This document shows positions 1 to 5,640 of a DNA stretch of 6,337 nucleotides, one piece after another. The translations under genes were made by a program, and so were the position numbers. Origin of the DNA: Nitrospirota bacterium. GTDB lineage: Bacteria; Nitrospirota; Nitrospiria; Nitrospirales; UBA8639. The notes beneath the pieces were generated by a model that had not been told where the DNA came from, made no database searches, and saw only the letters and a program-made list of their open reading frames with translations. Position 1 is the stretch's first letter; each line of letters begins with the position of its first letter. Location of the stretch: the NCBI GenBank assembly GCA_020355985.1, contig CP070628.1, positions 1,124,107 to 1,130,443 of the forward strand. Reading direction: 5' to 3'.

Positions 1-1514
1 ATCCGTTGGTTTCGCAATTGCGCCAGGATGGATTTTTGCTCTCCGATCAACACGAGATCTATATCCGACGTATCTTGTCACGCTCGGGGAAAAATCGGAG
101 TTACCTGAATGGGCAATTAGCACCGTTACAAACCATTCAAGATGTTGGCCGGCAATTAGTTGACATTCATGGCCAACATGATCAGCAGTCTCTCTTGTCT
201 CCGAAAACCCAGCTTGAACTCTTGGATGCGTATGGAGGCTTAAATAGTCTAGTTGAAAAATTTCAAAAATCCTACGAAGAATGGAAAGAGAAACAGTTGG
301 CATTGGAGGCTTTGCAGCAACGGCTTCAAGAGCAAGTGGCTCGTCAAGATATTCTTCAATTTCAATACGAGGAATTGACCAAAATACAATTGCAGGTTGG
401 TGAAGAAGAAGCTCTGAGTCAGGAGTATCATCGATTGAAGCACAGTGGGCGGCTGGGAGAATTGGCCAATCAGTCGTTTGAGGTCTTATATGACGGTGAG
501 CGTTCGGTGTTGGTGCAACTCCAGGATGTCACGAACTGGGTTCAGGAACTTGGCCAGATTGATACCCAATGTCAGGCTTGGTTGTCGCATTTAGAATCCT
601 CCGCCATTGCCCTGCAAGAAGTTACTCAATATCTTCGAGATTTTCGTTCACAGACAGAATCCGATCCGGAGCGTATGGAGGTTATTGACAGTCGTTTAGC
701 CGGCTTGCAGCGACTAAAAAAGAAATATGGCAAAACAATAGAAGAGTTAGTGGCGATGGTTCAGCGCCTAGAGCAGGATTTGGCACTACTGCAAGAGAAG
801 GACGAACAATTAGCCAAACTCCAAACAGAATTGACAAACAGCTTTAAAGCAATGGAGATCTTGGCAAATGATTTATCCGCCAAAAGACAGAAGGTAGCAA
901 AACAATTAGTCAAACAGATTCAGCAAGAATTCGAGGCCCTCAAGATGGGGACTATGCAGCTTCAGCTGAACATTAACCCCAATAATGACAAGGGTCTATT
1001 TGGTCCGACCGGCATGGATCGTCTGGAACTCTTGCTCGCTCCTAACCCTGGGGAACCGCCGATGCCTTTAAGCCGGATTGTCTCAGGTGGGGAATTGTCC
1101 CGCATTATGCTTGCCTTGAAAACAGTGTTTGCCGGCAATGATCAAACGCCTGTGGTGATCTTCGATGAAATTGATAGTGGGGTCGGAGGAGAAGCTGGGA
1201 CGGTGATGGGTGCTCGTTTGCGTCAATTGGCCCAATTTCATCAGGTGTGTTGCATTACCCATCTCCCACAGATTGCTTCACAGGCACATGCGCAATTCGT
1301 GGTGGAGAAATCAACCTTGGATGACCGGACCTTGACGAATATACAAGAAGTCACTGGCGTTCAACGAGAAACCGAAATCGCTCGTATGCTTGGGGGTGGG
1401 ACGATTACTTCTACGATCAAACAGGTTGCGGTGGAAATGCTAAAAGACGGAAATAAGGTTGAAAGGAGCAGGCGTTCGAGTAAGACATCGAGGAGTGCAG
1501 CCTCAAAAATCTAA
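1..1514 (+). CDS. recN: DNA repair protein RecN, 5'-truncated by window edge
   Basis: RecN is an SMC-like ATPase that acts in recombinational repair of double-strand breaks. The reading frame enters from the left edge (first full codon at 3); the TTG at 6 is internal, not the start. About 503 residues are visible against a usual 550-570, so roughly 70 N-terminal residues, including the Walker A loop, lie outside. Counting the codon at 6 as residue 1, the RecN-typical DIHGQHDQQ is at 53-61. A long coiled-coil-like middle runs from about 80 to 300. The ABC signature SGGELSR is at 360-366, Walker B VVIFDEID at 383-390, and the switch His at 419 (THLPQIASQ). GMDRLELLLAPNPGE before the signature is also typical of RecN. 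The last 18 or so residues form a Ser/Arg/Lys-rich tail not usual for the family. The next gene converges on it from the opposite strand. Identity is very secure. Confidence 0.97.
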   Translation, partial: PLVSQLRQDGFLLSDQHEIYIRRILSRSGKNRSYLNGQLAPLQTIQDVGRQLVDIHGQHDQQSLLSPKTQLELLDAYGGLNSLVEKFQKSYEEWKEKQLALEALQQRLQEQVARQDILQFQYEELTKIQLQVGEEEALSQEYHRLKHSGRLGELANQSFEVLYDGERSVLVQLQDVTNWVQELGQIDTQCQAWLSHLESSAIALQEVTQYLRDFRSQTESDPERMEVIDSRLAGLQRLKKKYGKTIEELVAMVQRLEQDLALLQEKDEQLAKLQTELTNSFKAMEILANDLSAKRQKVAKQLVKQIQQEFEALKMGTMQLQLNINPNNDKGLFGPTGMDRLELLLAPNPGEPPMPLSRIVSGGELSRIMLALKTVFAGNDQTPVVIFDEIDSGVGGEAGTVMGARLRQLAQFHQVCCITHLPQIASQAHAQFVVEKSTLDDRTLTNIQEVTGVQRETEIARMLGGGTITSTIKQVAVEMLKDGNKVERSRRSSKTSRSAASKI

Positions 1515-1535
1515 CCGTTCTTGACTTGGTCTTTC

Positions 1536-1551
1536 ACCTCCGAACAGAGGT
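1536..1551. other. Small hairpin between converging genes, possible weak terminator
   Basis: ACCTC (1536-1540) and GAGGT (1547-1551) form a perfect 5-bp stem around a 6-base loop. A second pair, TCTTGA (1519-1524) and TCAAGA (1556-1561), encloses it. The hairpin sits between the ends of recN and the converging DUF6445 gene, where a two-way terminator would be expected. There is no clear T-run on either strand, so it is not a canonical intrinsic terminator. Confidence 0.25.
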
Positions 1552-1618
1552 AATTTCAAGACAACGATCTGTATGCTAATGGTGTCACAAACAAATTCAT
1601 GCTGCCAATAATGCTTCG

Positions 1619-2287
1619 CTACGATCCGGCTTTCCAAAAAAAGACGACGGCCATGCGTTTTGAGGCAAGAACATGATCCCAGCCAAAATATCCTGAAGCA
1701 GAATGGATCAGGTCGGACTTATAAGCTACGAGTCGATTAAACCTGTAAGGGGCTTCAAGAATTTCTTCGAACATTGTAGGGTCCATTTCCCGAGAAATTC
1801 CGGGTACTTCGCTTAAACTTTCATAATCTTTCGGGCAATAATTACCATCAGGTGATTCTCCAGGAAGATGGAGTCGGTAAAATGAGGTGCCGGAATGCAT
1901 TGTTGGTGCACTGGGATGAAGATAGAGAACTGCTGCGTAATCGCAAATTCTGGCCGAGTCAACATGTGGGCGTGCGACGCCTTCCGATCCCCCGCAAATT
2001 TGAATATGATTATGCCCCGATAGCCCTGCTTCAGAATCGGTTTGTGGAATTAAGTGGGGGACCTTCAGGTGTTGTTTGACGCAGTCTTCAATGGTGCTGG
2101 CTTCATCTGGGGTTAAGGCTTCCGGGGCACGCATGCCGGGCCAGGGTTCCGGTCGCCATGGAGAACCTAAGGTCCAAGTGCTGAAACCCATGCACCGTTG
2201 AGCGATTTCGAGGGCATTGGGGAGCACATTATCTTGAATCCAGTAATCTGTTCCAAGGATCAGGTCGCGATACGGAAGGAGACTCAT
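1619..2287 (-). CDS. DUF6445-type protein, putative 2OG-Fe(II) oxygenase fold
   Basis: A 222-residue protein that I match from memory to the DUF6445 family, whose members look like divergent 2-oxoglutarate/Fe(II) oxygenases; no reaction is established to my knowledge. The visible pattern fits a double-stranded beta-helix. PHVDSA gives a possible iron-binding His108 and Asp110, followed by the strand YAAVLYLHP and by GTSFYRL (133-139). FNRLVAYKSDLIHSASGYFG gives the distal His195. Arg211, in a terminal strand (RMAVVFFW), is a candidate 2OG-binding residue. There is no signal peptide or membrane segment, so it is probably cytoplasmic. The ATG start is preceded by AAGGAT about 12 bases upstream, a slightly long spacing; no better start exists because the next Met (33) would remove conserved sequence. 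It is divergent from another putative oxygenase gene and converges on recN. The fold is likely, the family name fairly likely, the substrate unknown. Confidence 0.8.
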   Translation of the reverse strand: MSLLPYRDLILGTDYWIQDNVLPNALEIAQRCMGFSTWTLGSPWRPEPWPGMRAPEALTPDEASTIEDCVKQHLKVPHLIPQTDSEAGLSGHNHIQICGGSEGVARPHVDSARICDYAAVLYLHPSAPTMHSGTSFYRLHLPGESPDGNYCPKDYESLSEVPGISREMDPTMFEEILEAPYRFNRLVAYKSDLIHSASGYFGWDHVLASKRMAVVFFWKAGS

Positions 2288-2346
2288 GAGTTTTTCTTAT
2301 CCTTACAATAGGGAGAAATGTGTTGGGAATTATGAATTATCAGGCG

Positions 2347-2376
2347 ACGATAAAAGCTAGGGTGGCTGGCGGTCAA
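2347..2376 (-). promoter_or_regulatory. Candidate sigma70-type promoter for the DUF6445 gene
   Basis: Read on the minus strand, TTGACC (2371-2376, 5 of 6 matches to the -35 consensus) is followed after 18 bases by TATCGT (2347-2352, 4 of 6 to the -10). Transcription would start near 2340, about 50 bases before the ATG. An 18-bp inverted repeat abuts the -35 box on its upstream side. Prediction by eye only. Confidence 0.35.
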
Positions 2377-2394
2377 GTGAATTCAGTCATTCAC
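2377..2394. promoter_or_regulatory. Operator-like inverted repeat in the divergent spacer
   Basis: GTGAAT (2377-2382) and ATTCAC (2389-2394) are perfect reverse complements separated by 6 bases. This geometry suits a dimeric helix-turn-helix regulator. The site lies directly upstream of the candidate -35 of the DUF6445 gene and about 90 bases before the ATG of the divergent oxygenase, so one protein bound here could control both. No regulator gene is in the window. Confidence 0.35.
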
Positions 2395-2413
2395 ATGGAC
2401 GGTGCGATTTTTT

Positions 2414-2442
2414 TTGAGGCATGATAAAGTGGCAAATATTTA
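2414..2442 (+). promoter_or_regulatory. Weak candidate promoter for the 2OG-Fe(II) oxygenase gene
   Basis: TTGAGG (2414-2419) and TATTTA (2437-2442) are 17 bases apart, in an AT-rich stretch 44 bases before the ATG. The -10 match is poor (3 of 6), so this is only the best-looking site in the spacer. A run of T residues precedes the -35. Confidence 0.22.
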
Positions 2443-2485
2443 TGGGATTTTCTTTTAAAAGCAACAAGAAGGCAGGAGATTGTGA

Positions 2486-3226
2486 ATGTCGCTAGCTTCC
2501 GTGAAAAGCGTTGATCAGCAGGTGACGGACCTTGTGTCAGGTGTCAATAGGGACGAGTGGTCACGGCGGTATTGGGAACAGGGGGAGTTTTTAGCGTGGG
2601 AATGTTTGATGCCAAAGTCCTTGATCGAGGAGTTTATGGGCGAAGTTGACGGCGTCCGTCAGAAGATTAATCGAAATTTTATTCCTAAACATAAAAAAGG
2701 TGGCAGCGTCAGTTATTACCTACTTCAAGAATCAGCCCCCGCGATTTTGGCGCTCTATCGAAACGCAGAGTGGATGAGACTGTTAAGTCATATAGTGGGA
2801 GCGCCGTTATTATTGTGTCCTGATGAAGACCCGCATGCCTGTGCGCTCTATTTTTATACCGAACCGGGTGATCATATTGGCTATCATTACGATACCTCTT
2901 ACTATAAAGGGGCTCGCTATACGGTGTTGATTGGTTTGCGTGACCAATCGAGCAGCCAATTGCTGTGTCGATTGCATACGAAAGAATCAGGCCGGGAGGA
3001 AGAAGAGCTGTCCATGGCCACCAAGCCTGGGACCTTTATTCTTTTTAACGGCGACAAATTGTACCATGCCGTGAGCCCGCTTGCAGAAGGTGAAGAACGC
3101 ATTGTGTTGACCCTGCAATATGTGACTGATCCTGCTATGAGTTTCACCCATCGCTGGTTTTCGAATATGAAAGATGCGGTTGGATATTTTGGTTGGCCAG
3201 CCCTGTTTCGAAGGCCTACGCGGTAG
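2486..3226 (+). CDS. 2OG-Fe(II) oxygenase, possibly related to the HalD/BesD group
   Basis: A 246-residue non-heme iron, 2-oxoglutarate-dependent oxygenase by motif. The core begins at ALYFYTEPGDHIGYHYDTSYY: His134 and Asp136 form the HxD iron ligands, His194 (KLYHAVSP) is the distal ligand, and Arg205 (EERIVLTLQY) should bind the 2OG carboxylate. PGTFILFNGD (181-190) is the typical strand before the distal His. The layout recalls the HalD/BesD group of amino-acid halogenases and relatives, but those halogenases have Gly in place of the Asp to make room for chloride. With Asp136 present, hydroxylation or another oxidation is more likely. The substrate is not predictable. ATG at 2486 follows AGGAG (2474-2478) with a 7-base spacer, a good ribosome site. 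The gene is divergent from the DUF6445 gene, and its stop overlaps the end of the opposing phosphatase gene by 11 bases. Oxygenase class secure; subfamily moderate. Confidence 0.88.
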   Translation: MSLASVKSVDQQVTDLVSGVNRDEWSRRYWEQGEFLAWECLMPKSLIEEFMGEVDGVRQKINRNFIPKHKKGGSVSYYLLQESAPAILALYRNAEWMRLLSHIVGAPLLLCPDEDPHACALYFYTEPGDHIGYHYDTSYYKGARYTVLIGLRDQSSSQLLCRLHTKESGREEEELSMATKPGTFILFNGDKLYHAVSPLAEGEERIVLTLQYVTDPAMSFTHRWFSNMKDAVGYFGWPALFRRPTR

Positions 3227-4031
3227 CGGATGACAGATCCACCAACGTTGCGTCAAAGTCCGACCCGATCACCACCACCGTTGTATTATCCTCACCCCCC
3301 AATCGGTTTGCTGTCGAGACAAGGGTGTTTGTAATCCGGTCCAGGTTTGGAGATTCCTTGAGTATGAGGGTCTGAATCTCTTGATCGTCGAGCATTTTCG
3401 TGAGCCCATCCGAGCACAGCAAGAGAAGGTCGGTTGATTGTAATGAATAGGTCTGTACGGTAGGAAAGGCTTGCGGATCGATGCCCAGTGCTTTGGTTAA
3501 TACATGACGAAGCGGGTGGGTGCGCACTTGTTCAGGGGTAATCAGGTTAAGGGCCAGCCGCTCTTCCATAAGGGTATGGTCTCTCGTCCAAAGGTTTAAG
3601 CTTCCATTTCTCAAAACATAGGCCCGGCTATCCCCGGAATGGGCGATCACAGCTTGGCTTGTGTCGTGAGTTGGGGGAATGGCCACGGCCACAATCGTGG
3701 TTCCCATCCCTTTAATTTCGGCGTTTTGGCTGCCTTGTTCGCGGATACGTTGGTTGGCCGTTTCGATGGTCTGTGTTAGCAATGTTTCAACGGTAGCGGC
3801 GGTCGGGGCTGTGGAAGGTTCGGCAGCCAATAGCCGCTGGAATTCCTGGGGAATGGTGTCGACTGCAATTTGGCTGGCAATCTCGCCCCCTGCATGCCCA
3901 CCCATTCCATCAGCCAACACCCAAAGTTGATGATCGTTATCAAGAGAATAGGCGTCTTGGTTCAGTTCGCGGACTCGCCCAATATCCGTGAGTCCCACCC
4001 CCATCCATTTTTGTGGTGGCGGATTCCGCAT
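3216..4031 (-). CDS. PP2C-family serine/threonine protein phosphatase
   Basis: A 271-residue metal-dependent (Mn/Mg) protein phosphatase of the bacterial PrpC/Stp type, which reverses Ser/Thr phosphorylation by Hanks-type kinases. Motifs in order: GLTDIGRVRELNQDA (13-27, with the early metal-site Asp26), DGMGGHAGGE (41-50, metal-binding Asp41 and Gly42), MGTT (109-112), HSGDSRAYVLR (131-141), RDH (150-152), LTKALG (178-183), SDGL (207-210, metal Asp208) and GGEDNTT (245-251, metal Asp248). All core residues are present, so it should be active. It has no membrane segment or extra sensor domain and is slightly longer than minimal enzymes because of a Thr/Ala-rich stretch near 70-85. Its ATG overlaps the stop of the exonuclease gene (TAATG) and has no clear ribosome site of its own, which implies translational coupling. 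No partner kinase is in the window. Confidence 0.95.
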   Translation of the reverse strand: MRNPPPQKWMGVGLTDIGRVRELNQDAYSLDNDHQLWVLADGMGGHAGGEIASQIAVDTIPQEFQRLLAAEPSTAPTAATVETLLTQTIETANQRIREQGSQNAEIKGMGTTIVAVAIPPTHDTSQAVIAHSGDSRAYVLRNGSLNLWTRDHTLMEERLALNLITPEQVRTHPLRHVLTKALGIDPQAFPTVQTYSLQSTDLLLLCSDGLTKMLDDQEIQTLILKESPNLDRITNTLVSTANRLGGEDNTTVVVIGSDFDATLVDLSSATA

Positions 4032-4834
4032 TAGTATGCAATCGCGACCTGTTCAGGTGGACCATATTCCCGAACCATCCGATCACAGATCAAATCTGCC
4101 AACGGCTCTAAGTTTTTACAGTCGGCTTCGTTGTACTCAATTAATAACTCTCGGGATGCTGTACTCCCGCCCTGCCATTCTTCCCATAGGCGAACCGCAT
4201 CCCATCCGGTTAAACCTTCTAGCGATGCAGTACGAGTACATCCTATTTCCTGTTCAATGGATTTTAATCCACCTTTGAGCCCGAGTCTTCTGGCAGCAAA
4301 ACACAAGTCTACATGAGGGTGATCAAGCATGAGGTGCGGGTAGGTGGCTTTCAGAAATGGCAGATCAAACCCTGATCCAAAGAATGTCACCAATAAATCG
4401 TATGAAGCCAGTTCATTTTGTAATCGCCGTTCTGAAAGACTCTCTCCCTGAATAAGGGTGGTCATGTGTCCTCGACCGTAAATTCCTACAACCGTAATTT
4501 CACCATGGGGGGCAGGGAGCCCATTGGTTTCAATGTCTAAAAATGCCGTATTGGGGCGGAAGTGGGGGTACAGTCGCCAGTGGTCTCTGGCCTTTAATGT
4601 TTTGGCAAAATATCGAGAGTTCTGTTGGTCCCATTCGGCGCTGGCTTCTTTCAGGAACGTATCATACAGAGTTTTACGAGAAGCGGAAATATGAGGAATC
4701 GTGGCATTCTGAAGAAAGATTTCCCAACTGGTAATACCAGCCTTCCAGAGAAGGCGTTCGGTGGCTTCCCCTATGCCTTGTAGAAAGATGAAGGTCGAAT
4801 GCAACATAAAGATGCTAAGCGGAGAGGAAAGCAT
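4031..4834 (-). CDS. YprB-like RNase H-fold 3'-5' exonuclease (DEDDy type)
   Basis: A probable 267-residue nuclease of the RNase_H_2/YprB family, a member of the DnaQ-like DEDDy exonuclease group. Numbered from this start: FLDIETNGL carries Asp100 and Glu102 (Exo I), SYDLLVTFFGSGFDLPF carries Asp157 (Exo II), and YNEADC carries Tyr234 and Asp238 (Exo III, the DEDDy Tyr-x3-Asp). Near the N-terminus, FIFLQGIGEATERLLWKAGI resembles a helix-hairpin-helix element. The ATG at 4834 was chosen because AAGGA lies 4 bases upstream. Another ATG at 4807 fits the usual family N-terminus (MLHSTFIFLQ) but has no ribosome site. The frame stays open to 4936, but that start has no ribosome site and would overlap the divergent gene. 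Downstream it shares a TAATG overlap with the phosphatase. The biological substrate (RNA or DNA) cannot be told from sequence. Confidence 0.88.
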   Translation of the reverse strand: MLSSPLSIFMLHSTFIFLQGIGEATERLLWKAGITSWEIFLQNATIPHISASRKTLYDTFLKEASAEWDQQNSRYFAKTLKARDHWRLYPHFRPNTAFLDIETNGLPAPHGEITVVGIYGRGHMTTLIQGESLSERRLQNELASYDLLVTFFGSGFDLPFLKATYPHLMLDHPHVDLCFAARRLGLKGGLKSIEQEIGCTRTASLEGLTGWDAVRLWEEWQGGSTASRELLIEYNEADCKNLEPLADLICDRMVREYGPPEQVAIAY

Positions 4835-4840
4835 TCTATC

Positions 4841-4880
4841 CTTGATTTCATCAAGAGGACAAGCTACATTCGGCTGTCCT
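4841..4880. repeat. Two adjacent inverted repeats in the divergent promoter region
   Basis: The first is perfect: CTTGAT (4841-4846), TTC, ATCAAG (4850-4855). The second starts at the next base: AGGACA-A-GC (4856-4864) pairs with GCTGTCCT (4873-4880), 8 bp with one bulged A and the 8-base loop TACATTCG. Both lie in the 84-bp spacer between the exonuclease and cyclophilin-like genes and cover the candidate promoter. They could be regulator sites or a structured leader of the exonuclease mRNA. Confidence 0.5.
4842..4870 (+). promoter_or_regulatory. Candidate promoter of the cyclophilin-like/DUF507 operon
   Basis: TTGATT (4842-4847) and TACATT (4865-4870) are separated by the optimal 17 bases, each matching 4 of 6 consensus positions, and would start transcription near 4877, about 40 bases before the ATG. 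Both boxes are embedded in dyad symmetries: the -35 in CTTGAT-TTC-ATCAAG (4841-4855), the -10 in the loop of an imperfect inverted repeat (4856-4864 with 4873-4880). On the opposite strand TATGAT (4883-4888) is a possible -10 for the exonuclease gene, but no -35 accompanies it. Confidence 0.4.
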
Positions 4881-4918
4881 TCATCATATCTTGTCTGGCC
4901 AATCGGAATAGAGGATTT

Positions 4919-5314
4919 ATGGAATTTCGTGCACAAAAAATCAAAATTACTATTGGGGGCATTCAGGTCATAGCTGAATTAAAGGCAAACCGTACGGCTC
5001 AAGCGATTCTAGATGCTCTTCCCATCAATGCCCCAGTGAATCAATGGGGAGAAGAGTTTTATTGCAATGTACCGGGTGTCAAAGATTATCGAGAAACAGC
5101 CAAAAACCAAGTGAAAGTGGGAGACGTGGCCTTTTGGGGCATGGGGGAAATGCTCGCCGTATTTTTTGGACGAACGCCCATGAGTTTGGGGGAGGATCCC
5201 GTTCCGGCTGATCGGGTGAACGTGATTGGAAAAGTAGAGGGCGATGTAAAAGTCCTACAGCAGGCTGTGGGAGCATCGACTATGCAGGTAGAATTAATTC
5301 CTGAAGGAACCTGA
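4919..5314 (+). CDS. Cyclophilin-like fold protein (TM1367/PF04126 type)
   Basis: A 131-residue protein of the cyclophilin-like family typified by Thermotoga TM1367, a small beta-barrel related in fold to cyclophilins; prolyl isomerase activity is not established for the family. Recognised features: KIKITIGGIQVIAEL at 7-21, ALPINAPVNQWGEEFYCNVP at 33-52, VGDVAFWGMGEMLAVFFGRTP at 67-87, and the C-terminal ADRVNVIGKVEGD at 97-109. ATG at 4919 is preceded closely by GAGG (4911-4914) and places KIKITIGG where the family begins. The frame is open back to 4799, but the added 40 residues do not look like the family and would overlap the divergent exonuclease gene. There is no signal peptide, so it is probably cytosolic. 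The stop overlaps the next start (TGATG), making translational coupling with the first DUF507 gene likely. Confidence 0.9.
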   Translation: MEFRAQKIKITIGGIQVIAELKANRTAQAILDALPINAPVNQWGEEFYCNVPGVKDYRETAKNQVKVGDVAFWGMGEMLAVFFGRTPMSLGEDPVPADRVNVIGKVEGDVKVLQQAVGASTMQVELIPEGT

Positions 5315-5595
5315 TGCGACTGAATCCCATCCGTATTCATCAAATGGCCGCAACGGTAATAGAGCGTTTGGAAGCTCAGGGACTTTTGCAGATTCAGGGG
5401 AAGACCGATCTTGTCGTTCAGCAGCTGGAGAAAGCCATTACTACAGAATTGCAAGTGGAAGACCGGCTCAACGCGGATGTTCGGGAACTGCTCAAGCAAT
5501 TTGACCAAGAGTTCGCCTCCGGGCGGGCCGACTATCAAAGAATGTTTTCAATGGTGAAGCAAAAACTTATTAAAGAACGTGGAATAATTTTATAG
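5314..5595 (+). CDS. DUF507 family protein, first of a tandem pair (divergent copy)
   Basis: A 93-residue, mostly helical, charged protein of the DUF507 family; the function is unknown. The N-terminal MRLNPIRIHQMAATVIERL follows the family pattern, and the middle ELQVEDRLNADVRELLKQF (45-63) matches the conserved ELxVEDxL...VR core. The family's C-terminal signature (Ser-Tyr-Ser-Arg, then Glu-Trp-Asp-x-Leu-Tyr-Arg-Lys) is replaced here by DYQRMFSMVKQKLIKERG. The ATG shares its A with the stop of the cyclophilin-like gene (TGATG), and AAGGA (5304-5308) sits 5 bases upstream, so both a ribosome site and coupling are present. The next gene is a paralogue 45 bases downstream. A two-subunit complex of the paralogues is possible but is inference. 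Confidence 0.9.
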   Translation: MRLNPIRIHQMAATVIERLEAQGLLQIQGKTDLVVQQLEKAITTELQVEDRLNADVRELLKQFDQEFASGRADYQRMFSMVKQKLIKERGIIL

Positions 5596-5626
5596 TATGG
5601 TGGTGAGAATCAACCGACGTCCTTAA

Positions 5627-5640
5627 AGGAAAGACTTCCT
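5627..5640 (+). promoter_or_regulatory. Ribosome-site hairpin before the second DUF507 gene
   Basis: AGGAA (5627-5631) pairs perfectly with TTCCT (5636-5640) around the loop AGAC and ends at the base before the ATG. The left arm is the ribosome binding site itself (AAGGA, 5626-5630, 10 bases from the start). The stem is short and probably weak, so it may only dampen initiation. Confidence 0.35.

Noticed and set aside
1515..1618. A proper intrinsic terminator between recN and the DUF6445 gene
   Set aside because: Only a 5-bp stem is present and no T-run follows on either strand, so it is listed only as a weak hairpin.
1852..2079. A 75-codon plus-strand frame inside the DUF6445 gene
   Set aside because: It is a shadow of the opposite-strand gene, whose protein shows coherent family motifs throughout.
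3144..3213. Shared GYFGW string in both oxygenase-type proteins, suggesting recent common origin
   Set aside because: In the DUF6445 protein it follows the distal His, while in the other it lies in the C-terminal helix region well after the core. The positions are not equivalent, so chance or a local structural preference is likelier.
2917..3375. Overlapping open frames around the oxygenase/phosphatase junction (2917-3147 -, 2987-3256 -, 3193-3375 +)
   Set aside because: They are composition shadows of the two recognised genes, with no motifs or ribosome sites.
4799..4918. N-terminal extension of the cyclophilin-like frame by 40 residues
   Set aside because: The extension overlaps the divergent exonuclease gene, does not resemble the family, and a ribosome site sits just before the ATG at 4919.
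5086..5538. A 150-codon open frame on the minus strand across the cyclophilin-like and DUF507 genes
   Set aside because: It lies opposite two well-recognised genes, its product resembles no family I know, and it is Pro/Thr/Ser-rich as expected for a complement shadow.
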